Shown here: positions 1 to 7,993 of the stretch, in pieces
Position numbering within the stretch: the stretch's first letter is position 1
Layout: every line of letters begins with the position of its first letter
Origin: Shewanella seohaensis
GTDB lineage: Bacteria > Pseudomonadota > Gammaproteobacteria > Enterobacterales > Shewanellaceae
DNA: 64,000 nt
Assembly (NCBI RefSeq): GCF_025449215.1
Contig: NZ_CP104900.1
Coordinates: forward strand, 806,001-870,000
Direction: 5' to 3'
Notes under the pieces: model-generated
Seen by the model: the letters and a program-made list of their open reading frames with translations, nothing else
The model's database searches: none
Told to the model about the DNA's origin: nothing
Program-made: the position numbers and the translations under genes

Positions 1-2704
1 CGAAGATACCGGCGAAGTGGTATGGCATAAAACATTCACCCGGAACAACCCGTGGTGTCACCATTGCCTTCACTGTGATCTTGGCGCCTTCAGGACCATG
101 AACAAAGACATTGTCACCGTCACGGATACCACGGTCAGCAGCGTCTGCTGGGTTCATTTCGATGAACATCTCTTGCTGCAGCTCGGCTAACCATGGGTTA
201 GAACGAGATTCTTCACCACCGCCTTCGTACTCAACCAAACGACCAGAGGTCAGTGTCAGTGGGAAGTCTTGGGTGAAGTCCTGATCCTGAATTGACTTGT
301 ACAGGGTAGGAAGACGCGCAACCATACGGTCATCGTAAGTTGGGTACTTAGCGACTAAGTCACGACGAGGAGTGTAGAGTGGTTCGCGGTGTAGCGGGAT
401 ATCATCTGGGAAAGTCCAAACGATACAACGTGCCTTAGCATTACCGAAAGGAATACAACCGTGCTTGATAGCAACACGCTGGATACCACCAGAGATGTCA
501 GTCTTCCAGTTCTTGCCTTCGGCGTATTTTTTCTCTTCTTCAGTTAAATCATCCCACCAACCCAATTGCTTGAGCATGTCGGCGGTAAACTCAGGATAAC
601 CATCTTGAATTTCACTGCCTTTGGAGAATGAACCGTCGGCGAGAATATTCACACCATTGTGTTCAACACCATAACGGGCGCGGAAGTTACCACCACCGTC
701 TTTCACTTCTTTAGATTGATCGTAAAGAATTTGGGTACCAGGGTGTTTCATTTCTGGCGTACCCCAACATGGCCAAGGTAAGCCGTAGACTTCGCCTTTA
801 GCTGGGCCGCCCGGTGCGGTAAGGCTGTTCACATCGAATGTGCCCCAGTTTTCTTGGTGCATTTTCAAACGTTCTGGGCTTTGACCTGTGTAACCGACGG
901 TCCACATACCTTTGTTGAACTCGCGAGTCACATCTTCAATCAATGGCTCTTCGCCATTGACTTGGATGTGCTTACAGAATTCTTTTTCGATACCCAGCTT
1001 TTTCGCCAGTTTATACATGATCACGTGGTCAGGCAGAGACTCAAACAGTGGCTCGATGACTTTAGAGCGCCATTGAATCGAACGGTTAGTGGCAGACACT
1101 GAGCCGTAGGTTTCAAATTGGGTCGCCGCAGGGAGTAGATATACCCCATCTTTACGCTGGTGCATCACACCGGCCATAGTTGGGATTGGGTCAACAACGA
1201 CCACTGTATCTAACTTGTTCAGCGCTTCACGCACTTCACGGCCACGGGTTTCGGTGTTAACTGATTGACCCCAGAAGAACGCCAGACGGATATTGTCCTT
1301 TTGCGCGATCTTGGTTTTATCTTCTAGCACACCATCGTGCCAGCGAGAGCAGGGAATACCCGTTGAGGTTTGTGGGGTTTGACCTAAGTACTCGCCTTGG
1401 TCGAAACGGCCTGCAACCCATTTTGGATCTAAGTCCCAAACGTTAGACCAGTGAGCCCAAGCGCCAGAGGTTAAGCCGTAGTAACCGGGTAAGTTGTCGA
1501 ATAACAGACCAAAGTCAGTCGCGCCTTGTACGTTATCATGACCACGGAAAATGTTAGTACCACCGCCTGATACGCCCATGTTGCCCAGCGCTAACTGTAA
1601 AATACAGTATGAACGGGTGTTGGCGTTACCGACGTGGTGCTGAGTACCGCCCATACACCATACGATAGTGCCTGGTTTGGTTTCGGCTAACATTTTAGCG
1701 ATACGATACATCTGCGCCTTAGGCACGCCAGCAACGTTTTCGACTTCTTCAGGCGTATATTTTTTCACTTCCTCGCGGATACGTTCCATACCGTATACAC
1801 GTTGCTTGATGAACTCTTTGTCTTCCCAGCCGTTTTCAAAAATGTGCCATAACAGGCCATAGATGAATGGAATATCGGTACCTGGGCGAATATGCACGTA
1901 CTCATCAGACTTAGCCGCAGTACGGGTGAAACGAGGATCGACAACGATAATTTTCGCGCCGCGCTCTTTTGCCACCAGAATGTGTTGCATGGCGACAGGG
2001 TGAGCTTCACTTGGGTTAGAACCGATAAACATCACGCACTTGGCGTTGCGGATATCGTTGAAAGAGTTGGTTTGCGCACCATAGCCCCAAGTGTTAGCAA
2101 CACCGGCTACAGTGGTAGAGTGACAAATACGTGCCGAGTGGTCGACGTTGTTGGTGCCCCACAGTGCCGCGAGTTTGCGATATAAATAAGCCTGCTCGTT
2201 GGAGAACTTGGCGCTACCCATGAAGTACACAGAGTCAGGGCCGGATTCTTCGCGGATCGCAGTCATTTTGTCGCCGACTTCATTGATAGCCTGCTCCCAA
2301 GAGATCTTCTTCCACTTACCGCCTTCTAACTTCATTGGGTACTTGAGGCGCTTCTCACCATGGCCGTGCTCACGCAGTGCAGCCCCTTTAGCACAGTGAC
2401 CGCCTTGGTTAAATGGATGGTCGAAAGCAGGTTCTTGACCTGTCCACACACCATTTTGAACTTCGGCATAGATACCACAGCCCACAGCGCAGTGAGAACA
2501 GATGGTACGCTTCACTTCAGTTGGCGCATCATGTGGCATATGTTCCTGCGCCTGTGCTTTGCGCATCATACCAGCGCCAAGCATAGAGGCCGCGGCAATA
2601 CCACCAGTTGCAAGACCTGCAGATTTTAAGAATTGGCGACGATTAAGACCGAGGGCGGGCACTTTAGGCTCGACGACTTGGTCTGTTTTGCGGGTTAATC
2701 GCAT
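1..2704 (-). CDS. fdhA: Formate dehydrogenase catalytic (molybdopterin) subunit, Cys form, 3' end outside window
   Basis: Oxidises formate to CO2 in the periplasm and passes electrons to Fe-S and cytochrome partners, which would lie beyond the window edge. The frame is open from the ATG at 2702-2704 (RBS AGAGGAG) to base 1, about 901 codons; the C-terminus is missing. Visible in order: a Tat signal (NRRQFLKSAG near residues 21-30, then an Ala/Gly-rich stretch); a [4Fe-4S] motif C69-x2-C72-x3-C76-x27-C104; the Mo/W-bis-MGD oxidoreductase body; and at residue 194 the context ARICHS, where TGT (Cys) stands in the position that is selenocysteine in E. coli FdnG. The last visible residues belong to the molybdopterin dinucleotide-binding domain. 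It is the last gene seen of a leftward accessory-chaperone-enzyme cluster. Frame and family are firm; the electron partner is not visible. Confidence 0.95.
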   Translation of the reverse strand, partial: MRLTRKTDQVVEPKVPALGLNRRQFLKSAGLATGGIAAASMLGAGMMRKAQAQEHMPHDAPTEVKRTICSHCAVGCGIYAEVQNGVWTGQEPAFDHPFNQGGHCAKGAALREHGHGEKRLKYPMKLEGGKWKKISWEQAINEVGDKMTAIREESGPDSVYFMGSAKFSNEQAYLYRKLAALWGTNNVDHSARICHSTTVAGVANTWGYGAQTNSFNDIRNAKCVMFIGSNPSEAHPVAMQHILVAKERGAKIIVVDPRFTRTAAKSDEYVHIRPGTDIPFIYGLLWHIFENGWEDKEFIKQRVYGMERIREEVKKYTPEEVENVAGVPKAQMYRIAKMLAETKPGTIVWCMGGTQHHVGNANTRSYCILQLALGNMGVSGGGTNIFRGHDNVQGATDFGLLFDNLPGYYGLTSGAWAHWSNVWDLDPKWVAGRFDQGEYLGQTPQTSTGIPCSRWHDGVLEDKTKIAQKDNIRLAFFWGQSVNTETRGREVREALNKLDTVVVVDPIPTMAGVMHQRKDGVYLLPAATQFETYGSVSATNRSIQWRSKVIEPLFESLPDHVIMYKLAKKLGIEKEFCKHIQVNGEEPLIEDVTREFNKGMWTVGYTGQSPERLKMHQENWGTFDVNSLTAPGGPAKGEVYGLPWPCWGTPEMKHPGTQILYDQSKEVKDGGGNFRARYGVEHNGVNILADGSFSKGSEIQDGYPEFTADMLKQLGWWDDLTEEEKKYAEGKNWKTDISGGIQRVAIKHGCIPFGNAKARCIVWTFPDDIPLHREPLYTPRRDLVAKYPTYDDRMVARLPTLYKSIQDQDFTQDFPLTLTSGRLVEYEGGGEESRSNPWLAELQQEMFIEMNPADAADRGIRDGDNVFVHGPEGAKITVKAMVTPRVVPGECFMPYHFAGIF

Positions 2705-2721
2705 CACACACACTCCTCTGG

Positions 2722-2919
2722 TTAGTTGTTCAACGACGCATAGTAGTTACGGATATGGTCGGTTTCGCGATAGTTGTCACTCTTAGTTTCGCTTGGGGCA
2801 ACTGTTGGGGTCGCAGCCAGAGCTTGGCTACTGACAGTCGCAACCGCGCCAGCCGCACTGCCGAGTGCCAATGCTTTGAGCAATTGACGACGGCCCATGT
2901 CGGAAGCTTGCTTCTTCAT
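2722..2919 (-). CDS. Small twin-arginine signal protein of formate dehydrogenase clusters
   Basis: A 65-aa product, made almost entirely of a Tat signal (GRRQLLKALALGSAAGAVATVSS, residues 9-31) followed by about 30 polar residues ending in RNYYASLNN. It matches the description of the small formate-dehydrogenase-region Tat target family, commonly found just upstream of the catalytic subunit. The start ATG follows AAGGAGACAC. It is 17 nt upstream of fdhA and no cofactor motif is visible. I infer export by Tat, perhaps as a small subunit or assembly partner of the dehydrogenase; no function is proven by sequence. Confidence 0.85.
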   Translation of the reverse strand: MKKQASDMGRRQLLKALALGSAAGAVATVSSQALAATPTVAPSETKSDNYRETDHIRNYYASLNN

Positions 2920-3000
2920 AGTGTCTCCTTGTGTTACTGGGTGAGGTGATGCATACCACGACCACCTCGGTTACTGTGGAAGCCTAAGCTTCCTTTTTGT

Positions 3001-3031
3001 GGCAAAGGTGAACCTTAAGTCCACCTTTGCC
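3001..3031 (-). other. Intergenic hairpin between the chaperone and Tat-peptide genes
   Basis: Perfect 10-bp inverted repeat (GGCAAAGGTG, 11-nt loop, CACCTTTGCC). No T-tract follows on the transcribed strand, so it is more likely an RNA processing or stabilising stem, or a leaky attenuator, than a full terminator. Confidence 0.5.
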
Positions 3032-3086
3032 TATCAAACTAAAACGCGACAGGCACTGAATCTGCGTATCGCTAACCGTTTTAAGT

Positions 3087-3764
3087 TTAGTTCATTAATT
3101 CCACTTGTTTTTCTAAATCGCTGGCGGCGGGTTGTAACTCCGCACTGCCGGGGCAATTGACGGGAATGTCTAAACTCAGTTGTTCAAATTCGGTGGCTTC
3201 CATCTCGAAAAACGCCTTAGCAAGATGGGCAACCGTGGCATAAAACGCTGCGCTCGGGGCTTTGCTGACGGCATCGCAGAAGCGCTGAATCCAACTGCCC
3301 ATGTGGCGCTGATAGAATGCCAACTGGCGGTAGCCTGGGGCTTCAAGGATTAGCGTACCCATGACTTCGCACAGAGCGGCTACATGATCCTCAGGTTCTT
3401 TGACGTTTTCTTCACGTTCAAAACCGAGTTGCATTAAGTCTTGGCGTAGCAGAGCCAAGGGCTTATCCATCAGTGAGCCTGTCATAAACCAGCTGCCATA
3501 GGGCAGGATTTCGCCACAACCTACACCGAGGAACAGGGCAAAATACTCATCTTCTAATTGTTCACTGCTGAACTGCTGCGCCGCTAATTGCAGGGATAAC
3601 CAAGCCTTGGTCATCTCATTGTCTTCATTGGCATCGATTTCAAGATTGGCCAAAAATTGCAGTAGTTCAGGGCTTGGATGGCGACGCAACAGGGCGGCCA
3701 ACAGTTGATAGATATCGGCTCTCAACTGATCGTTTTCTGATACTTGTCTTACTGATTCGGTCAT
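3087..3764 (-). CDS. TorD/DmsD-family molybdoenzyme chaperone
   Basis: About 225 aa, all-helical in appearance. Chaperones of this family bind the Tat signal of a molybdoenzyme and hold it until cofactor is inserted. Family hallmarks include LRADIYQLLAALLRRHPSPELL near the N-terminus, the EYFALFLGVGCGEILPYGSWFMTGSL block (TorD-type Y/F-x-x-L-F-x-G motif) and the EPEDHVAALCEVMGTLI block. An in-frame upstream start at 3815 would overlap the upstream gene by 41 nt, so I prefer the ATG at 3762-3764, which lies 10 nt after that gene's stop. Position within the cluster makes FdhA the likely client. Confidence 0.9.
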   Translation of the reverse strand: MTESVRQVSENDQLRADIYQLLAALLRRHPSPELLQFLANLEIDANEDNEMTKAWLSLQLAAQQFSSEQLEDEYFALFLGVGCGEILPYGSWFMTGSLMDKPLALLRQDLMQLGFEREENVKEPEDHVAALCEVMGTLILEAPGYRQLAFYQRHMGSWIQRFCDAVSKAPSAAFYATVAHLAKAFFEMEATEFEQLSLDIPVNCPGSAELQPAASDLEKQVELMN

Positions 3765-3774
3765 AGCGGATCTC

Positions 3775-5451
3775 TTATCGCAGTTGCTTTTCAGGATCTT
3801 GAAGAATGTCTTCAAACATGTCTTTTACCCGGCAATCGCCACACATTTTCAGTCGTTCAATATTGGCTGAGAATGCGCTGTGCGCGCCGACCATATCCAG
3901 CATCCGATGCACCATAGATTGGGTCGCAAAAGGAGAGCCACAGCGAATACATTCGAACGGGGCTTCTTCTTTCAGGGTTTGTAATTGCTGACGAGCAGCT
4001 TTATCAAAGTTAATTTGTGGCGTCAGGCTAATGACCTTTTCAGGGCAAGCCGCCTCACACAAGCCACATTGCACACAGTTTTGCTCAATAAAGTGTAGTG
4101 CAGGTTTGTCGCCACCATCTTGCAATGCCATGGTGGGGCAAATTGCCACACAGGACATACACAGGGTACATTTCTCGACATTGACGCTGACGTTGCCGTA
4201 GGGAACGTTGTTGATACTCAAACAACTATTGATTTCACCCGCTTGGCTGTTTAGATGATCAATCGCATCAAACAGAGTGTTACGTTTGCTGGTGGACGCA
4301 AAAGCGCCGGGCACAATCACCGGCCAATCGAGGCTGATGTCGAGCAGAGGCTCCAAATTCGCCAGCATGCTTGGGTCGATAAGACTCAAGCGCTGCGGTT
4401 GGCCCATTTCATCTAAAATGCTGTTGGCTAAAGCCAGTTCGCCTTTCAACATTTGTGTGAGTGTAGGGGCGGTTGCCTCGGTATTGAGGATTAACACTTG
4501 GCGAGCGCCCCAAGCCAGTGAAGCTAACCAATGGTCAATGCTGGCAACGGTAATTTCTTCGAGGGCGACAGGGAGCACATCCCCGGCTAAGTCGTCCCCT
4601 ATCAAGCTCGCGCCAACCGCGTTGTCGTGGAACAGGATCACTGGTGCGGTTTGGGCTTGCTCACGGTAACGGTTGATAATTTTGTTCAGGTAAGAATGCA
4701 ATGCCTGTGGCGTCGGTAAGTCATAACCAATTGCACCCGTTGGGCAGGCGCTTGAACAGCTGCCAGCGCCGTGGCAGAGGTAAGGATCGACCTCAATTTT
4801 CTTAGCGACACTGCTAATCGCATCGGCTGGGCAGAAGTTGAGGCAACGGTTACAGCCGTTGATGCCATTACGGTCATGGGCGCACAGGTCGGCATTGATT
4901 TTGACGTAACGGGGTTTATCAAATTGCCCCACTAGTTCAGGGAGTTGCTCCAGCGCATCGGCCAGTTTGGCTTCGTCTTGACCGACATAGAAATAACCCG
5001 GTGGCAGCATCTCTAAATTCAAGCAAGGTGTGCTGCTTAAATCGAGAATCAAGTCGAAATGAGGTTTACGAATGGCGACAACACTCAATTCCGCCGCGCC
5101 ATTTTGATGCTCAACGCTGACCTGGAATTGACCTAAAAATCCTTTAATGCCAATGAGTTTGTTGTAGTAGCTTTCAACATCCGTCGCCGCAGCCATCACC
5201 TTTTCAAGGTGGGTTTCATCTTGGCTGGTAATCGCTTCGTTAGCCAAAATGACACGGCTCGCCATAGTGGACAATTTGTCCGCCGCGAGGCGTGCCAGAT
5301 CCTCTGGGCCAATAATTAGCACAGTGCCTTCAGTGGTGTAGCTCACTGTTGGCGGGATCAGATTCTGTAAAATCTGCGTTTGGGCTAACACATTTTGCCG
5401 CGCTTGTTTTAGCGCAAGCTGGGTTTGATTGGTCATCAAATGAGTGCTCAC
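3775..5451 (-). CDS. Multi-cluster [4Fe-4S] ferredoxin-type protein of the formate dehydrogenase cluster
   Basis: 558 aa, no signal peptide, so cytoplasmic. Four ferredoxin-like Cys sets are visible: CNRCLNFCP and CHGAGSCSSACP (about residues 195-240), then CTLCMSCVAICP and CVQCGLCEAACP (about 425-480). Two further Cys pairs, CIRCG and CGDC, lie near the C-terminus. The N-terminal part (TVLIIGPEDLARLAADK) resembles a nucleotide-binding or rhodanese-like stretch but I cannot assign it. Start: GTG at 5449-5451 has AGGAA six bases upstream; an ATG five codons later lacks an RBS. Proteins of this shape accompany Tat formate dehydrogenases in Shewanella and epsilonproteobacteria. A role in electron supply or sulfur/cofactor maturation is inference. 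Confidence 0.85.
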   Translation of the reverse strand: MSTHLMTNQTQLALKQARQNVLAQTQILQNLIPPTVSYTTEGTVLIIGPEDLARLAADKLSTMASRVILANEAITSQDETHLEKVMAAATDVESYYNKLIGIKGFLGQFQVSVEHQNGAAELSVVAIRKPHFDLILDLSSTPCLNLEMLPPGYFYVGQDEAKLADALEQLPELVGQFDKPRYVKINADLCAHDRNGINGCNRCLNFCPADAISSVAKKIEVDPYLCHGAGSCSSACPTGAIGYDLPTPQALHSYLNKIINRYREQAQTAPVILFHDNAVGASLIGDDLAGDVLPVALEEITVASIDHWLASLAWGARQVLILNTEATAPTLTQMLKGELALANSILDEMGQPQRLSLIDPSMLANLEPLLDISLDWPVIVPGAFASTSKRNTLFDAIDHLNSQAGEINSCLSINNVPYGNVSVNVEKCTLCMSCVAICPTMALQDGGDKPALHFIEQNCVQCGLCEAACPEKVISLTPQINFDKAARQQLQTLKEEAPFECIRCGSPFATQSMVHRMLDMVGAHSAFSANIERLKMCGDCRVKDMFEDILQDPEKQLR

Positions 5452-5622
5452 ATTGCGTTCCTGAACAGTACTTTGGCTGCTCTTTTATAGCTGTTTTGCT
5501 GCAGATTTAGGCGGTGATTTGAGACTAAGTCATTGCCTTTTCTGCTTTTATCTAAGTTTTTATCCCTTAGTACAGCAATTCACATACCAAAGTTATGGAC
5601 ATAAAAATTAGCTAAACTGACA

Positions 5623-6279
5623 TTAAACAACTGGCTTTTGCATCTGAGCGGCAGGCTCTGGTGCATTTTGGGGTAGGTCATCAGTCTCCCCATCCAAATT
5701 GTCCGTGATCTGAGTGTTTGCTAACTCGGTTTCGACATCACTGTTTTTTGATTCCATTGTATTTTCTGCGTCCACCACCGCATCGTTAGGGATTGAGGCC
5801 AGATCTTCGTCTGACTCTTCATTCTCTTTGGTGATAAAACGGAATACTTTTTGGGCTAACTCAGCGGATACTTCAGGCGTCAGCTTTGGCTGATTACTGT
5901 AGTCGAGCGCATATTCCAACAGACCATCTATCTCATTGAAATGAGGCTGTTTCCACAAGGCTCGTAGCGCTGCTGTTTTGGCCGCGGGGTCAACATTGGC
6001 TCCCATAAACTTAGCAAAGCTTCCGCCAATCTCAATTTCTTCGGGATTGGGCAATTCCTCCGCGGTGAGGAGACGGTTGGGATCCTCCTCGGTTTTTGGG
6101 AGGGCATCTTGAGGTTCAGAAGTCGTCGCGGCAGGCTCTGCCGTGGTGTCAGGCTTTACTTCTGCAAGATTTTCGGCCGTAGTTTGGGCTGCAAGTGCGG
6201 CTTCTTCGGCTGCGACTTGCTCACGGCGCTGGCTCCAACGGCTAAAAAAGCCGTTAGCCTTAGGGGTTGAGTCAGTCAT
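5623..6279 (-). CDS. DUF3306 protein of the formate dehydrogenase cluster
   Basis: 218 aa, acidic, no signal or membrane segment. The N-terminus GFFSRWSQRREQVAAEE is followed by an acidic Ala/Thr/Glu linker, then the conserved core LPNPEEIEIGGSFAKFMGANVDPAAKTAALRALWKQPHFNEIDGLLEYALDY (about residues 76-130) typical of DUF3306, and a low-complexity acidic tail. Its ATG overlaps the stop of the DUF3305 gene (TAATG), so the two are translationally coupled. DUF3305/DUF3306 pairs are known companions of formate dehydrogenase operons; biochemical function is unknown. Confidence 0.85.
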   Translation of the reverse strand: MTDSTPKANGFFSRWSQRREQVAAEEAALAAQTTAENLAEVKPDTTAEPAATTSEPQDALPKTEEDPNRLLTAEELPNPEEIEIGGSFAKFMGANVDPAAKTAALRALWKQPHFNEIDGLLEYALDYSNQPKLTPEVSAELAQKVFRFITKENEESDEDLASIPNDAVVDAENTMESKNSDVETELANTQITDNLDGETDDLPQNAPEPAAQMQKPVV

Positions 6280-6743
6280 TAGTCCCTCCGCAATGGGTCG
6301 CGGCTAGGGCCTTGGTTTTTACGGTGGTCGACATGCTTGCGACGATAAGCGGCGATTTCAACTTCGCCGTATTGGGTGATAAAGGCTTCAATCCAGCAGG
6401 CGATGGCTTCGGGCATCAGCATGTTGATAACGGGAGTATTGCCTTCAAGGCAGCCTGCCGCCACGTTTTGATCCGCCGAGAGTAGCGCGGGGACCCAAGT
6501 GCCATCTGCCATTTCATCGCAGACCAAATACAGCATGGCATTGTCCATGTCGAGGTTGATGCGATAACTGGCGCGCTCATCTTTGTGCAGTTCAAGCAGC
6601 ACTAAGGTCGCGCCTTCGGGGGCGTCGTGGGTGGCGGGCAGCAGATGATCGATTTCCCATTGTACCGAGGTCCAACGGCCCATTTGTTTCTCTACTTTTT
6701 TGAGCGAAACGTACATTGGCCAAACACTAGTAGTATGTTGCAT
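6279..6743 (-). CDS. DUF3305 protein, first gene of the leftward fdh cluster
   Basis: 154 aa. The block WPMYVSLKKVEKQMGRWTSVQWEI at the N-terminus and the later LELHKDERASYRINLDMDNAMLYLVCDE block are characteristic of DUF3305. The C-terminus is basic (AAYRRKHVDHRKNQGPSRDPLRRD). No signal peptide or membrane helix. The gene follows the divergent regulatory region and overlaps the DUF3306 start. Members of this family are found with Tat formate dehydrogenases; a maturation role is likely but unproven. Confidence 0.85.
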   Translation of the reverse strand: MQHTTSVWPMYVSLKKVEKQMGRWTSVQWEIDHLLPATHDAPEGATLVLLELHKDERASYRINLDMDNAMLYLVCDEMADGTWVPALLSADQNVAAGCLEGNTPVINMLMPEAIACWIEAFITQYGEVEIAAYRRKHVDHRKNQGPSRDPLRRD

Positions 6744-6890
6744 TGTCTCTCCGTTTCAGCCGAGAGGGGACGAACCTGAGCTAACGGTTCTCTTTCCCCT
6801 ACTGATTGCGATAAAAGGTCACTGCAATATTAATGCCATTAAACAGGGGTTATTTGTTTGAGGTGGATCATCAAAATAAGGGTGAATTTA

Positions 6891-6931
6891 GGACATTTTG
6901 TCTAATTGGACATTTTGTCTGGGACATTTAC
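6891..6931. promoter_or_regulatory. Tandem palindromic repeat, candidate operator in the fdh/fdhD divergent region
   Basis: Two exact copies of GGACATTTTGTCT (6891-6903 and 6908-6920), 17 bp apart, followed by a partial third copy GGACATTTAC (6922-6931). Each full copy contains the perfect dyad GACA-TTT-TGTC. It lies between the DUF3305 gene and fdhD. It resembles none of the FNR, CRP, ArcA or NarL consensus sites I know. The regulator encoded at 7994 is one candidate binder. Confidence 0.5.
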
Positions 6932-6984
6932 GCCCAGTGAAATATTCAGAATTGCGACGGATCACGCATTTAGTCCAGAGTTTC

Positions 6985-7011
6985 ATACCTAGGTATAAAT
7001 ATTGCTATGCT
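6985..7011 (+). promoter_or_regulatory. Candidate fdhD promoter with a 12-bp palindrome
   Basis: ATACCTAGGTAT (6985-6996) is a perfect palindrome. Ten bases downstream is an extended -10-like element TGCTATGCT (-10 hexamer at 7006-7011), about 30 bp before the fdhD start. The palindrome occupies the -35 to -20 space, where a bound protein could act as repressor or activator. Confidence 0.4.
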
Positions 7012-7040
7012 GATGCCATCACACGTAACGCGGTAACATT

Positions 7041-7937
7041 ATGATTTCTGATAATAGTTCTAATATTGCTCAGCAAGCACAGCCGAATGACCCTCCATCG
7101 TCAGCGAAGCCAGCCTTCACATTTGTGAAAACACAGGCTGAAGTGCCGTTAACGATCGCAGTCAAAGCCGTTGATGAGTCGGGCGAGGTGATTGATAAGC
7201 ATGTTGCCTGTGAGAGGCCCTTAACGGTTTACCTGAACTGGCGCCCGATTGTGACTTTGATGACCTTAGGGGCAAAACCCGAGTCGCTGGCGTTAGGCTA
7301 TCTTAAAAATCAGGGCTTTATTTCAGATGTCAGCCAGTTAGACTCCGTAATTGTCGACTGGGATGTGAACTCTGCCGCCGTATTAACTCGTGAACAAACT
7401 GCCGATATCGAGCAAAAATTATCGGAAAAAACCGTGACCTCAGGCTGTGGGCAAGGAACTGTATATGGCAGTTTTATGCAGGATTTAGATGATATCCAGC
7501 TACCCACACCTAGCCTTAAGCAAAGTACGCTCTACAGTTTGCTTAAAAATATCAACGAATATAATGATACTTATAAGAATGCCGGTGCCGTTCATGGCTG
7601 TGGTGTTTGCGAGAACGACCAGATCCTTGCCTTTGTGGAAGATGTGGGACGTCACAATGCCGTGGATACCTTAGCGGGTGATATGTGGTTGGCACAGGAT
7701 CGGGGCGATAACAAAATTTTCTACACCACGGGACGACTCACCTCGGAGATGGTGATTAAGGTCGCCAAAATGGGGATCCCCGTATTGCTGTCGCGCAGTG
7801 GCGTGACACAAATGGGTTTAGAGCTAGCTCAACAGCTGGGCATCACTATTATTGCCCGAGCGAAAGGGCGCCACTTTTTGATCTATCACGGTAGTGAAAA
7901 TCTCGAATTTGATGTGAATACCCCATCAGGCAACTAA
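7041..7937 (+). CDS. fdhD: Formate dehydrogenase accessory sulfurtransferase FdhD
   Basis: 298 aa. FdhD transfers sulfur from a cysteine desulfurase to the bis-MGD cofactor and is needed for formate dehydrogenase activity. Family blocks visible: ERPLTVYLNWRPIVTLMTLGAKPESLALGYLKNQGFI (about 58-94), TSGCGQGT (133-140) and EDVGRHNAVDTLAGD (200-214), then TTGRLTSEMVIKVAKMGIPVLLSRSG. The usual CxxC of E. coli FdhD (position 121-124) is CGQG here (Cys136 only), while a CGVC pair occurs later (Cys187, Cys190). The N-terminal 25 residues are polar and probably disordered. Divergent from the fdh cluster and followed after 56 nt by a regulator gene. Confidence 0.95.
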   Translation: MISDNSSNIAQQAQPNDPPSSAKPAFTFVKTQAEVPLTIAVKAVDESGEVIDKHVACERPLTVYLNWRPIVTLMTLGAKPESLALGYLKNQGFISDVSQLDSVIVDWDVNSAAVLTREQTADIEQKLSEKTVTSGCGQGTVYGSFMQDLDDIQLPTPSLKQSTLYSLLKNINEYNDTYKNAGAVHGCGVCENDQILAFVEDVGRHNAVDTLAGDMWLAQDRGDNKIFYTTGRLTSEMVIKVAKMGIPVLLSRSGVTQMGLELAQQLGITIIARAKGRHFLIYHGSENLEFDVNTPSGN

Positions 7938-7993
7938 TGCCGAGATAAATGGTATTGATTGAACTCAGAGAGACAGGACGACAAGGACATAAG

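Noticed and set aside
1..2704. In-frame UGA selenocysteine codon in fdhA
   Set aside because: The position reads TGT (Cys194) and the frame is open without any stop.
2502..2786. Plus-strand ORF across the fdhA start and Tat-peptide gene
   Set aside because: Shadow of two clear minus-strand genes; no RBS and no family-like sequence.
3765..3815. Longer start for the TorD-type chaperone
   Set aside because: It would overlap the upstream Fe-S gene and adds a basic, non-family N-terminus.
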